From the NCBI RefSeq assembly GCF_012726235.1, contig NZ_JAASAH010000020.1:1-64000 (forward strand): a stretch of DNA of 64,000 nucleotides. The letters run 5' to 3'. The number at the start of each line of letters is the position of its first letter. Within the stretch, counting starts at the first letter, position 1. Source of the DNA: Streptomyces sp. HNM0574 (GTDB lineage: Bacteria > Actinomycetota > Actinomycetes > Streptomycetales > Streptomycetaceae). Of this stretch, positions 41,813 through 50,628 are shown one piece after another. Position numbers and translations under genes: made by a program. The notes under the pieces are model-generated. The model saw only the letters and a list, made by a program, of their open reading frames with translations, was not told the DNA's origin and did not search any database.

Positions 41813-42721
41813 TCAGTAGACGCTGACTCCGTAGGCGTTCAGCGCCTCGACCACCGGCTGGAAGAAGGTGGTGCCGCCCGACCTGCAGTTGCCGCTGCCG
41901 CCCGAGGTGAGGCCGTGTGCGGTGGAACCGGAGTACAACGCCCCGCCGCTGTCTCCCGGCTCCGCGCACACCGTGGTCTGGATCAGACCGTGCACGATGT
42001 CGCCGTTGCCGTAGTTGACGCTGGCGTTGAGGGCGGTGACGCGGCCGCTGTGGGTGCCGGTGGTGCTTCCGCGGCGGGTGACCGACTGCCCGACTGAGGG
42101 GTCGGCGGCGCGCGTGATGTCAACGCCGCCCACCGTTCCGGGCTTGGAGATCGAGGAGTTGGAGTACCTGACCAGCCCGTAGTCGTTGCCCGGGAAACTG
42201 GAGCCCGCCGTGGAGCCGAGCACCGTGGAGCCACTGGAGTTCGCGTACCAGGTACTCGCTCCGTTGGTGCAGTGGCCGGCGGTGACGAAGTACTGAGCCC
42301 CGCTGCCGCTGCGGACGTTGAAGCCCAGGGAGCAGCGCGACCTGCTCGTGTAGATGGCGTCACCGCCGGAGATGAGGGGCTTGAACGTACCGGGGACCCG
42401 CTCGATCTCGATGGCGCCGGCCTGAGCCCCGGCGGCCTTCTTGATCTGCGCGAGCTCGGACGTGTCCACCGTGCTGTCGGCCGTCACCACGACGGCGTCG
42501 GCGGCCTTGTCGACGTACCAGGCGGTGCCCGCGACATCGGCGTCGTGCACCGCGTCGCCGGCTGCCGCGAGTTGCTCGGCGCTGTACGTGTGGGGGGACT
42601 GTGCGCCTGCCCCGGCCGGTGCTGCCAGTACGGCTGCGGCGGCCAGTCCGGACGCCGCCGCGATCAGGGCGGTTCGTCTGCGGCGGGTGGGTGTGCTGCT
42701 GAGAGCGCGCTGGAACCTCAC
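41813..42721 (-). CDS. Secreted streptogrisin-type S1 serine protease (preproenzyme)
   Basis: The 302-residue precursor starts at a GTG with GGAGG 5 nt upstream. It has a signal peptide (TRRRRTALIAAASGLAAAAV), a short propeptide and a mature chymotrypsin-fold part starting near ISGGDAIYTSRSRCSLGFNV. The triad is His in VTAGHC, Asp in GNDYGLVRY and Ser in EPGDSGGALY. It resembles Streptomyces griseus proteases A/B and alpha-lytic-type enzymes whose propeptide guides folding. It acts outside the cell on proteins. Its neighbours are unrelated. Confidence 0.93.
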   Translation of the reverse strand: MRFQRALSSTPTRRRRTALIAAASGLAAAAVLAAPAGAGAQSPHTYSAEQLAAAGDAVHDADVAGTAWYVDKAADAVVVTADSTVDTSELAQIKKAAGAQAGAIEIERVPGTFKPLISGGDAIYTSRSRCSLGFNVRSGSGAQYFVTAGHCTNGASTWYANSSGSTVLGSTAGSSFPGNDYGLVRYSNSSISKPGTVGGVDITRAADPSVGQSVTRRGSTTGTHSGRVTALNASVNYGNGDIVHGLIQTTVCAEPGDSGGALYSGSTAHGLTSGGSGNCRSGGTTFFQPVVEALNAYGVSVY

Positions 42722-43083
42722 TTCTTCCTCCACAAGGAATCGGGGGTCCGCCGTCGAAGGGCAGGCCCGTGAGACGCGGTCAGATGCGCGGCCATCGCGT
42801 ATTGATGTGCACCTGGTAAGCGCTGAGGGGAGTATTGGAACCCTTCTTCGACAGCGCAAGAGGCACCTTTCAGCCGAGGCCGGATGTCGGCGCTCTTTCC
42901 AGGGCCTCAACACCGGGTGAACGGAGAACCGCACGCAGGTTGACAAGCGCGCGGTGGACGCGCGGCGCATGCGGGTGGCCGGCACGCGGCTGCACCGGAG
43001 GGGCACTGGCACATCCGTGCACACGCGGCCCGCGCCGACAACTCCCGTCACACGCCGGGCAGTTCCCCACGGGCGGCACGAGA
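42722..43083. other. Upstream region of the protease gene
   Basis: No gene is supportable in this ~360-bp stretch, which should contain the protease promoter (minus strand). Open frames on both strands lack start signals and family features. Confidence 0.45.
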
Positions 43084-43105
43084 AAGGGCCCCCGAAGGGG
43101 CCCTT
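43084..43105. terminator. Hairpin terminator with CGAA loop
   Basis: A perfect 9-bp stem (aagggcccc / ggggccctt) closes a CGAA tetraloop. It lies about 220 bp past the pirin stop and upstream of the protease gene, so it probably separates the two minus-strand transcripts. Confidence 0.7.
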
Positions 43106-43325
43106 GGCTCCGTGCGGCGGTGGCACCCGCCCCGGCGCGGCGACTCGGATCACCCGCGTCCGCCGGGGGTGGGTCTCATGGACCTCTCCGCAGCCCGGTG
43201 ACGTGTTCCCGGTCGTGAACGGCCCCAGGTGCGCAACGTCGCAGGGCGTCAGACGAAGCAGCACCTCGCTCCCCGCCTACCGAGGAGGCCTGACGCCCCC
43301 CCGTACCAGCCGATCGGCCCCCGGC

Positions 43326-44294
43326 TCACCGCGTCCTCCCCCGCAACTTCAGCTTCCCCGGCGGCAGTTCGGGAGCGGTGAGGGGGGCGCCGTCGTAGCC
43401 ATGGACGGTGCCGAAGCGGGGGCCGTCCGTCCAGTCCGCGCGGGCCCGTGCGATCTCTTCCGTGGAGCGGCCTACGAAGTTCCACCACATGACGAGTTTT
43501 TCCTCGAAGGGTTCGCCGCCGAGGAGCATGAGGCCGCTGTCGGATTCGGCGCGGACGGGGAGGGTGTCGCGGCCGCAGCCGAGGTAGAGCATCGAGCCGG
43601 GGGCGAGGGGGACGCCGTCGACGACGGTTTCGCCGGACATGGTGAGGACCGCGTACTCGAAGTCGCGTTCCAGCGGCAGGCGTACGTCGGTGCCGCGGGC
43701 GAGGGAGATGTCGGCGCCGACGAGGGGGGTGTGGACGGTGCCGGGCGAGCGGGCGCCGTCGAGTTCGCCGAGGAGGACCGTCGCCTCCAGTCCGCCGCCG
43801 CCGGTGACGACGGGCAGGTCCGCGTGGTGTTCGAAGGCGGCGGGGCCGTGCCTGCGCTCGTCGGGGAGGGCCACCCACAGCTGGGCGCCGTGCAGGTACC
43901 GGCCGTGCGGGCGCGGGGACTCCTCGGAGTGCGAGATGCCGTGCCCGGAGGTCATCAGGCCGAGTTCGCGGGGGCGGACGGTCTGCTCGCTGCCGAGGCT
44001 GTCGCGGTGCAGCACCTCCCCGTCGTGCAGCCAGCTGACGGTCTGGAGCCCGATGTGCGGGTGCGGGGGCACCTGCATGCCGGGTTCGTCGGCGATGTCG
44101 TCGGGCCCGTAGTGGTCGACGAAGCACCAGGCGCCGACCATGCGGCGGCCGAGGCTGGGCAGCAGCCGGCGTACCTCGGTGCTCTCGCCGAGGGGGACGC
44201 GGCGCGGTTCGAGGAGTTCGTGGACGGGCCGGGCCGAGATCTCCTCCCGGCCGCCGCAGGGCGCGGGGACGGGCCGCAGATCGAGGTTGCTCAT
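43326..44294 (-). CDS. Pirin family protein
   Basis: The 322-residue cupin has the pirin metal motif PPHPHIGLQTVS (two His), a further His in LGLMTSGHGISHSEE and the characteristic C-terminal half with GGEPFEEKLVMWWNFVGRS. Some pirins are quercetin 2,3-dioxygenases; others act in transcription or stress. The substrate is unknown here. It is transcribed divergently from the thioredoxin gene over 124 bp. Confidence 0.92.
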   Translation of the reverse strand: MSNLDLRPVPAPCGGREEISARPVHELLEPRRVPLGESTEVRRLLPSLGRRMVGAWCFVDHYGPDDIADEPGMQVPPHPHIGLQTVSWLHDGEVLHRDSLGSEQTVRPRELGLMTSGHGISHSEESPRPHGRYLHGAQLWVALPDERRHGPAAFEHHADLPVVTGGGGLEATVLLGELDGARSPGTVHTPLVGADISLARGTDVRLPLERDFEYAVLTMSGETVVDGVPLAPGSMLYLGCGRDTLPVRAESDSGLMLLGGEPFEEKLVMWWNFVGRSTEEIARARADWTDGPRFGTVHGYDGAPLTAPELPPGKLKLRGRTR

Positions 44295-44418
44295 GGGTGT
44301 GGCCTCTTCCTGCTCGGGGAATGCGGACGGGGCGCACCGACGTTACAGAGTTCGGCCGCACCGGTTTCGCAGCGCGGACCGTTCCGGCGACCATGCCCCA
44401 CCACAGCAGGAGCAGTAC

Positions 44419-44817
44419 ATGAGCACCATCGAGCTCACCAAGGACAACTTCGACGAGATCGTCTCGGGCAACGACTTTGTCCTGATCGACTTCTGGGCGG
44501 GCTGGTGCGGCCCCTGCCGCCAGTTCGCCCCCGTCTACGAGGCGGCCGCCGAACGGCACACGGACCTCACCTTCGCGAAGGTCGACACGGAGGCGCAGCA
44601 GGAGCTGGCCGCCGCGTTCGAGATCCAGTCCATTCCGACGCTGATGATGGTCCGCGAGCGGATCGTCGTCTTCTCGCAGCCGGGCGCGCTTCCGGAGGAG
44701 GCCCTGGAGGACCTGATCCGTCAGGGACGGGAGCTGGACATGGACGAGGTGCGTCAGTCGGCGGTCGAGGCGGGCGCCGCGTCCGGTTCCTCCGCTCCCC
44801 CGGCCTCCTCGGACTGA
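44419..44817 (+). CDS. Thioredoxin
   Basis: The 132-residue protein has the fold start STIELTKDNFDEIV and the redox motif FWAGWCGPCRQF, cis-proline region QSIPTLMM and an extra ~25-residue acidic/Ala-Ser tail. AGGAG precedes the ATG. It reduces protein disulfides in the cytosol. The last 64 bp overlap, tail to tail, the end of the DoxX gene. Confidence 0.94.
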   Translation: MSTIELTKDNFDEIVSGNDFVLIDFWAGWCGPCRQFAPVYEAAAERHTDLTFAKVDTEAQQELAAAFEIQSIPTLMMVRERIVVFSQPGALPEEALEDLIRQGRELDMDEVRQSAVEAGAASGSSAPPASSD

Positions 44818-45338
44818 ACCCGGGCGCGGGAGGCGACGACGGCCGAGGCGGCCACGGCCGCTCCGGCGAAGGACGCCAGCATGATCCACGGGCGGTTGAA
44901 GCAGTGGTTCATGGTCTGGTCGACGGAGTACCTTCCGGGACCGGTGAGTCCCAGCGCGGCGGCGGTGAACCCCAGGAACGCGGGGTACTCGTAGCCGCCG
45001 GACATCGCGAAGAACCCGGCGGGCGCGTGCACGGCCACGGCGCCCGCCATCGCCCCGGCGGCCGCCGCACCGGCCGCCGGGGTCGCGAGTCCCAGGGCGA
45101 GGAGCAGGCCGCCGCCCGCCTCTCCCGCCCCGGCAGCGGCGGCGGCCTGCCGTCCGGGCCGGAAGCCCATCTGGTGCATGGCCTCGGCGGTGGCCTCCAG
45201 CCCGGGGCCGCCGAACCAGCCGAAGACCTTCTGCGCGCCGTGCGCGAAGAGGACGCCGCCGGTTCCGGCCCGCAGGGCGAGCAGGCCGAGGTCCTTGCGG
45301 GTGGCGGCCGAACCGGCCTTGCTGCGCGTGCACTTCAT
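44754..45338 (-). CDS. DoxX family membrane protein
   Basis: The 194-residue protein has four membrane helices typical of DoxX: LGLLALRAGTGGVLFAHGAQKVFGWFGG (with the conserved HGxQKxFGxFGG), GAGEAGGGLLLALGLA, AGAVAVHAPAGFF and a C-terminal helix. Family members are linked to redox and thiol stress in actinobacteria. GAGGAAACAGCG precedes the ATG. It is convergent with and overlaps the thioredoxin gene. Confidence 0.9.
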   Translation of the reverse strand: MKCTRSKAGSAATRKDLGLLALRAGTGGVLFAHGAQKVFGWFGGPGLEATAEAMHQMGFRPGRQAAAAAGAGEAGGGLLLALGLATPAAGAAAAGAMAGAVAVHAPAGFFAMSGGYEYPAFLGFTAAALGLTGPGRYSVDQTMNHCFNRPWIMLASFAGAAVAASAVVASRARVQSEEAGGAEEPDAAPASTAD

Positions 45339-45387
45339 CGCTGTTTCCTCTCGTGTGACGTGTTCGGGGCCTTGTCCTGTGCGCGGG

Positions 45388-46482
45388 TCAGGGGGCGTCG
45401 TACGGGGACGGGCCCGGGGTGCGGAGGACGTCCGTGAGGGAGTAGCCGACGGGTTCCTCCAGCTGTGCGTAGGTGCACTGGCCGGGCTCGCGGTCGGGGC
45501 GCCAGCGGCGGAACCGGGCGGTGTGCCGGAAGCGGTCGCCCTGCATGTGGTCGTAGGCGACCTCGCAGACCCGCTCGGGGCGGAGCGGCACCCAGGAGAG
45601 GTCCTTGCCCGCGTTCCAGCGGCTGGGGCCGCCGGGCATCCGGTCCTTCTGGTGGGCCTCCTCGCGCTGCCAGTCGGCCCAGGGGTGGGCCGCGGCCTCG
45701 TCCCCTTCCATCCGCAACGGGCCGAGTTCGGCGAGGAGTTCGCGTCGCCGCTGGGCGGTGAACGCGGCGGTGACGCCGACGTGCTGGAGCGTCCCCGCGG
45801 TGTCGTACAGGCCGAGCAGCAGCGAGCCCACGCCCTCGCCGCTCTTGTGGACGCGCAGCCCCGCGACGACGCAGTCGGCGGTCCGCTCGTGCTTGACCTT
45901 GGTGAGGACGCGCTCGTCCTGCCGGTAGGGCAGTCCGAGCGGTTTGGCGACGACGCCGTCGAGGCCGGCGCCCTCGTAGCGGCTGAACCACGTGCGCGCG
46001 AGGTCCACGTCGCGGGTGGCGGGGGCGACGAAGACGGGGTCGCCGGTGTCGCGGAGGGCGTCGGTGAGGGCGGCGCGGCGTTCGGACTGCGGGGTGTCGA
46101 GCAGGGAGCGGTCGCCGAGGGCGAGCAGGTCGAAGGCGACGAAGGCGGCCGGGGTCTGCTCGGCGAGGAGCCGGACGCGGGACTCGGCCGGGTGGATGCG
46201 CTCCAGCAGCGCGTCGAAGTCGAGCCGTCCGCCGCGCACGATGACGATCTCCCCGTCGAGGACGCAGCGGGGAGGTACGTGGTCGCGCAGCGCCGTGGCG
46301 ACCTCGGGGAAGTAGCGGGTGAGGGGTTTGGTGGTGCGGCTGGCGAGCTCGGTCTCCTCGCCGTCGCGGAAGGCGATCGCCCGGAAGCCGTCCCACTTGG
46401 CCTCGTACTGCATGCCGGGCGGGATGCGCGCCGCCGCCCTGGCGAGCATGGGCTTCACGGGCGGCATCACCGGTAGGTCCAT
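45388..46482 (-). CDS. ATP-dependent DNA ligase, LigC-like
   Basis: The 364-residue protein has the ligase nucleotidyl motif I YEAKWDGFRAI (Lys adenylation), motif III-like AFVAFDLLAL, motif IV GLDGVVAKPLG, motif V LTKVKHERTADCVV and an OB-fold C-terminus. It lacks the BRCT and zinc parts of LigA, and size matches actinobacterial LigC. It seals nicks, probably in a repair or end-joining side pathway, and is divergent from a LigD-type polymerase gene, its usual partner. A CACAAT 7 nt before the ATG suggests a leaderless transcript. Confidence 0.93.
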   Translation of the reverse strand: MDLPVMPPVKPMLARAAARIPPGMQYEAKWDGFRAIAFRDGEETELASRTTKPLTRYFPEVATALRDHVPPRCVLDGEIVIVRGGRLDFDALLERIHPAESRVRLLAEQTPAAFVAFDLLALGDRSLLDTPQSERRAALTDALRDTGDPVFVAPATRDVDLARTWFSRYEGAGLDGVVAKPLGLPYRQDERVLTKVKHERTADCVVAGLRVHKSGEGVGSLLLGLYDTAGTLQHVGVTAAFTAQRRRELLAELGPLRMEGDEAAAHPWADWQREEAHQKDRMPGGPSRWNAGKDLSWVPLRPERVCEVAYDHMQGDRFRHTARFRRWRPDREPGQCTYAQLEEPVGYSLTDVLRTPGPSPYDAP

Positions 46483-46586
46483 GCCCGTGATTGTGGCGGC
46501 GCGGCGCGGGCGCCGCCCGTCGGGAGCGGGGGCGCTGGCGCGGTCCGGGGAACGGGCTCCGGGCGGCGGTGCCCGAGGGGGCGGCT

Positions 46587-46592
46587 TAGCGT
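46587..46592 (+). promoter_or_regulatory. -10 of a leaderless PrimPol gene
   Basis: TAGCGT ends 6 nt before the ATG at 46599, with no ribosome site; a mirrored CACAAT (46490-46495) serves the divergent ligase gene. Both genes seem to make leaderless mRNAs. Confidence 0.5.
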
Positions 46593-46598
46593 GGCCGT

Positions 46599-47612
46599 AT
46601 GGCTGACGCGGTGGAGCTGACGGCGGGCGGCAGGCAGGTGCGCCTGTCCCATCCGGACAAGGTGTACTTCCCGCAGCGCGGGTTCACCAAGCTGGACGTG
46701 GCCCGCTACTACCTGTCCGTGGGCGAGGGGATCACGCGCGCGCTGCGGGACCGTCCGACGACGCTGGAGCGGTACCCGGACGGCGCGGACGGCGAGTCCT
46801 TCTTCCAGAAGCGCGCGCCGAAGGGCCACCCGGAGTGGCTGCGGACGGCGCGGATCTCCTTCCCCAGCGGCCGGTACGCGGACGAGATCTGCCCCGAGGG
46901 GGTGGACGCCGTCGTGTGGGCCGCGAATCTGGGCTGCCTCACCTTCCACCCCTGGCCGGTGCGGCGTGCGGACACCGACCACCCCGACGAGCTGCGCATC
47001 GATCTGGACCCGCAGCCCGGCACCGACTACGCGGACGCGGTGCGCGCGGCCCGCGAGCTGCGCCCGGTGCTGGCGGAGCTGGAGCTGGTGGGCTGGCCCA
47101 AGACCTCGGGCGGGCGCGGGCTGCACGTGTTCGTGCCGATCGTGCCGGAGTGGACGTTCACGCAGGTGCGGCGGGCGGCGATCGCGGTCGGCCGGGAGCT
47201 GGAGCGGCGCTCGGGCGGGCGGGTCACGACCGCGTGGTGGAAGGAGGAGCGCGGCGAGCGGATCTTCGTCGACTACAACCAGACGGCCAGGGACCGCACC
47301 ATCGCCTGCGCCTACTCGCTGCGGCCGCGCCCGCACGCGCCGGTGTCCGCGCCGCTGCGCTGGGACGAGGTGGCGGACGCGCGGCCCGAGGACTTCGATC
47401 TGGCGTCCATGCCGGTGCGGTTCGCCGAGGCCGGTGACGTGCACGCGGGCATGGAGGACGCGCCCTGCCGGCTCGACGCGGCGCTCGAACTGGCCGCGCG
47501 GGACGAGCGCGACCACGGCCTGGGCGATCTGCCCTACCCGCCGGACCATCCGAAGGCGCCGGGCGAGCCGAAGCGCGTGCAGCCCAGCCGCGCCCGCCGC
47601 GGCACGGACTGA
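46599..47612 (+). CDS. LigD-type polymerase/primase (PolDom), copy 1
   Basis: The 337-residue archaeo-eukaryotic primase-like polymerase has VRLSHPDKVYFP, GESFFQKRAPKGHPEWL, LRIDLDPQPGTDY (metal-binding DxD), WPKTSGGRGLHVFVPI and the third acid in RIFVDYNQTARDRT. In bacterial end joining this domain adds nucleotides or ribonucleotides at breaks; here it is a separate protein beside a LigC-like ligase. A second copy is at 56679-57560. Confidence 0.93.
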   Translation: MADAVELTAGGRQVRLSHPDKVYFPQRGFTKLDVARYYLSVGEGITRALRDRPTTLERYPDGADGESFFQKRAPKGHPEWLRTARISFPSGRYADEICPEGVDAVVWAANLGCLTFHPWPVRRADTDHPDELRIDLDPQPGTDYADAVRAARELRPVLAELELVGWPKTSGGRGLHVFVPIVPEWTFTQVRRAAIAVGRELERRSGGRVTTAWWKEERGERIFVDYNQTARDRTIACAYSLRPRPHAPVSAPLRWDEVADARPEDFDLASMPVRFAEAGDVHAGMEDAPCRLDAALELAARDERDHGLGDLPYPPDHPKAPGEPKRVQPSRARRGTD

Positions 47613-47624
47613 GCCGCACGCGGG

Positions 47625-48293
47625 TCAGCGGCGCCTGCGGGCGTGCAGGACGCTGTCGCGCATCGTGACCGTCTGCCCGTCGGGCCTGGTCACCGTCCGG
47701 GTCGGGGACTCGGCGGCCAGGATGTCCCAGCGCTCCGGGTCGAGCACGGCGGCGGCCTCCTCCGCGGTGAAGCGGACGCCGGGCAGCGAGGCGTGGCCGC
47801 CGTCGCCCTCCGGGTCGGCGGGGTGGTGGCCGACGACGAGGAGGCTGCCGCCCGGCGCGACGGCCTCGGCCAGCCGCCCGAACAGCACCTCGCGGGACTC
47901 CGCCGCGTGCACGTAGTGCGTGGTGACGAGGTCGAAGCCGCGCCGGGGCGGCGTCCAGGCGGTGAGGTCGGCGCACTGCCAGTCGATCCGCGCTGCGGTC
48001 TCCTCGCCGGCGTTCCGGGCGCGGTCGCGGGCCCGGCCCAGGGCCGCGTCCGCGAGGTCGACAGCGGTGACCCGCCAGCCGCGCGCGGCGAGCCAGACGG
48101 CGTCCGCGCCCTCGCCGCAGCCCGCGTCCAGCGCGGTGCCGGGCGCGAGTTCCCCGGCCCGGGCCGTCAGGTAGGGGCTGGGTTCGGCGGTGTGGAGGGT
48201 GTGGCCGTGCGGGCCGTGGTGGTGGCGGTCCTGGTAGTGCGCGTCCCACCAGGTGCGGTCGAACTCGGTGGATTCCGCGGGCTGTTCGGGCAT
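47625..48293 (-). CDS. Class I SAM methyltransferase (TehB-like)
   Basis: The 222-residue protein has motif I ALDAGCGEGADAVWLA, motif post-I VTAVDLADAAL, then CADLTAWTPPRRGFDLVTTHYVH split by its acidic motif, and LLVVGHHPADPEGD. The start MPEQPAESTEFDRTWWDAHY follows AAAAGGA. It resembles TehB/thiopurine-type methyltransferases for small molecules. It lies 35 bp downstream of the disulfide-reductase-like gene on the same strand, so a shared redox or thiol role is possible. Confidence 0.87.
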   Translation of the reverse strand: MPEQPAESTEFDRTWWDAHYQDRHHHGPHGHTLHTAEPSPYLTARAGELAPGTALDAGCGEGADAVWLAARGWRVTAVDLADAALGRARDRARNAGEETAARIDWQCADLTAWTPPRRGFDLVTTHYVHAAESREVLFGRLAEAVAPGGSLLVVGHHPADPEGDGGHASLPGVRFTAEEAAAVLDPERWDILAAESPTRTVTRPDGQTVTMRDSVLHARRRR

Positions 48294-48328
48294 GGGGGTG
48301 GTCCTTTTCGGGTGTGCTGCGGGGGCTG

Positions 48329-49309
48329 TCAGGGGGTGGTGGCGCGGCGGGCCTCGACCGCGCGGCGGGTCTCCTCGGCGACGAGGTCGGCGTTGATCCG
48401 GGCCGCGGCGCCGGTGCCGGCCGCGGCCGCCGGGCCGACCTGCGCGACGGGGTCGCTCACGTTGCCCGCGGCCCACACGCCCGGCACCTCGGTGGCGCCG
48501 GTCGCGTCGACGGGGATGTGGTCGCCGACGCCCGACGGGTGTGCGACGGGCCGCAGCCCGAGCCGGTCCAGGAGGTCCGCGCGGGCCCGCATCCGCGGCG
48601 CGACGACGACCGCCTCGCGGGCGACCACGGTGCCGTCGGCCAGGCGTACGCCGGTGAGCCGGTCGTCCTCCGTCTCCAGGGCCGTCACCTCGCCGGGTAC
48701 GACGCGGATGCCGCGCGCGGCGAGCTGTTCCGCCTGTTCGGCGTCCGGGGGCGTGGTGTGCGCGAAGAGCGTGACGTCGGCGGTCCACTGGCGGAGGAGC
48801 AGGGCCTGGTGCGTCGCCATCGGCCCGGTGGCGAGGACGCCGACGGGGCGGTCGCGGACCTCCCAGCCGTGGCAGTACGGGCAGTGCAGCACGTCCCTGC
48901 CCCAGCGCTCGCGCAGTCCGGGGACGTCGGGGAGTTCGTCGACGAGCCCGGTGGTCACCAGCAGGCGGCGGGCCGGGAGGGTACGGCCGTCGGCGAGCGT
49001 CACCTCGAAGGCGGCGGGTACCTCCGGACCGGGCGCCCGCCCGGTGACACGGGTGACGGCGGTGACCTCGCCGTCGACCAGCAGGCCGCCGTAGCCGCGC
49101 ACTTCGGCGCGGCCGCGGGCCAGCAGTTCGGCGGGCGGGAGGCCGTCGAGGGCCAGGAGCCCGTGCACGCCCTCGGCGGGGGCGTTGCGCGGGGCGCCGG
49201 CGTCGATCACCGCGACGGACCGCCGGGCGCGGGTGAGGGTCAGCGCCGCGCTCAGTCCGGCGGCGCCGCCACCGACGACCACCACGTCGTACACATCCTG
49301 CTCGTTCAT
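48329..49309 (-). CDS. Thioredoxin-reductase-like FAD disulfide oxidoreductase
   Basis: The 326-residue flavoprotein has the FAD motif VVVGGGAAGLSAAL, the redox pair in HCPYCHGWEV and the second dinucleotide region GVLATGPMATHQALL, with WAAGNVSDPVAQV at the end. The CPYC disulfide with HGWEV and the absence of a classic NADPH-binding arginine pattern fits the HcpA/GliT-like or low-molecular oxidase subgroup rather than TrxB. It could oxidise or reduce a small dithiol. It precedes the methyltransferase gene by 35 bp. Confidence 0.88.
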   Translation of the reverse strand: MNEQDVYDVVVVGGGAAGLSAALTLTRARRSVAVIDAGAPRNAPAEGVHGLLALDGLPPAELLARGRAEVRGYGGLLVDGEVTAVTRVTGRAPGPEVPAAFEVTLADGRTLPARRLLVTTGLVDELPDVPGLRERWGRDVLHCPYCHGWEVRDRPVGVLATGPMATHQALLLRQWTADVTLFAHTTPPDAEQAEQLAARGIRVVPGEVTALETEDDRLTGVRLADGTVVAREAVVVAPRMRARADLLDRLGLRPVAHPSGVGDHIPVDATGATEVPGVWAAGNVSDPVAQVGPAAAAGTGAAARINADLVAEETRRAVEARRATTP

Positions 49310-49405
49310 CCCGGCCTCCTCGCGACCGCACCGTGGGCTCATGGGGACCACCCTGCGGGAGCGGACGCGAGGAGGCAAAGATTGTTGCCGGTACGGCAAA
49401 CCCCG

Positions 49406-50482
49406 TCAGGGGGCGACCGGCTCCGCCTCGACGACGCAGGCGAAGGACGGGGTGGGCACGATCCGGGTGAGGCGGTAGCCGGAGCGGGCGAACAGCTCCT
49501 CGAACTGCTCGCGGGTGCGCTCCTTCCCCTCCAGCAGCGTCATCATCAGCCCGTCGATGGTCTTGCCCGGGTGCGGCGCGTTGTCCCGGGGCAGCACCGC
49601 GTCGACGACGAGCAGCCGCCCGTGGTCGGGGAGCGCGCGGCGGCTGGCGCGGAGGATGCGCGCGGAGTCCTCGTCCGACCAGTCGTGCAGCACGTGCTTG
49701 ATCAGGTGGACGTCGCAGCCCTCGGGGACGGAGGTGAAGAAGTCACCGGCCTCCGTGCGCCAGCGACCCTTCAGCTCGGGCACGTCCAACCGGTGCCCGG
49801 CGACGACGTGTTCGAGGTCGTACAGCACGCCGTTCAGCACGGGGTCGGCGGTGAGCAGCGCGCGCAGCAGCCCGCCGCGTCCGCCGCCGATGTCGGCGAG
49901 GGTGGCACCGGGCGGGAAGGCGTAGGAGGCGGCGACGGCGTGGTTGACGAGGTCGGAGAAGCCGGCCATCCCGGCGTCGAAGGTGGCCGCGGCCTCGGGG
50001 ACTTCGGAGAGGTGCTGGAAGAAGGTCTTGCCGTACGCCGTCTCGAAGCCGGGGGTGCCGGTGCGGACGGTCTCGTGCAGGTGGATCGTGGGGTGCCAGA
50101 ACATCTCGTCGCCGAGGAGCATCGCGAAGTCCCGCAGCGGCGGCTGGGCGTCGGCGCGGAGCGCCTCGGCCATGGGCGTCAGGTGGAAGCGGCCCTGCTC
50201 GTCCTCGCGGAAGATCTCCCGGGTGGCCAGGTAGCGCAGGATGCGGTAGAGGTTCGGCTCCTTGAGGTCCGCGAGGGCGGCGAGCTGTCCCGCGGTGCGG
50301 GGGCCGTGCTCGGCGAGCAGGTCGGGGATGCGGAAGCGGACGGCGGTGTGCAGGGCCGCCGGGTACAGCTGGCCCATGATGGCCTCGATCAGCTGCGCGG
50401 CCTGCCGGAGCTGCGCCTGCTGCGCGGCGTCGGCACCGTCGGGGTGCTCGGCGTTCTCGGGGGTGGGGCGGTCGGTGGCCAT
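49406..50482 (-). CDS. Acetylserotonin-type O-methyltransferase
   Basis: The 358-residue enzyme has an N-terminal dimerisation winged helix (MGQLYPAALHTAVRFRIPDLLAEHG), SAM motif TLADIGGGRGGLL, DLEHVVAGHRL, LIKHVLHDWSDEDS with the catalytic His, and a C-terminal GLMMTLLEGKERT. It matches O-methyltransferases of secondary metabolism acting on phenols. It is alone, between the reductase gene (96 bp) and the TetR gene (146 bp), all on the minus strand. Confidence 0.92.
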   Translation of the reverse strand: MATDRPTPENAEHPDGADAAQQAQLRQAAQLIEAIMGQLYPAALHTAVRFRIPDLLAEHGPRTAGQLAALADLKEPNLYRILRYLATREIFREDEQGRFHLTPMAEALRADAQPPLRDFAMLLGDEMFWHPTIHLHETVRTGTPGFETAYGKTFFQHLSEVPEAAATFDAGMAGFSDLVNHAVAASYAFPPGATLADIGGGRGGLLRALLTADPVLNGVLYDLEHVVAGHRLDVPELKGRWRTEAGDFFTSVPEGCDVHLIKHVLHDWSDEDSARILRASRRALPDHGRLLVVDAVLPRDNAPHPGKTIDGLMMTLLEGKERTREQFEELFARSGYRLTRIVPTPSFACVVEAEPVAP

Positions 50483-50628
50483 GGGCGTCTCCGTGACGAG
50501 GGCGGACCGGTGTGACCCCCTGGATTACCGGCCCCGGGCCGGGGACGACAGACCTGGTACGTAAGGGAGTTGAGGAGGCGGCGCACACACCCGCGCGCAC
50601 GCCCCCGCCCTCCCGTCGGGCTCCCCCG

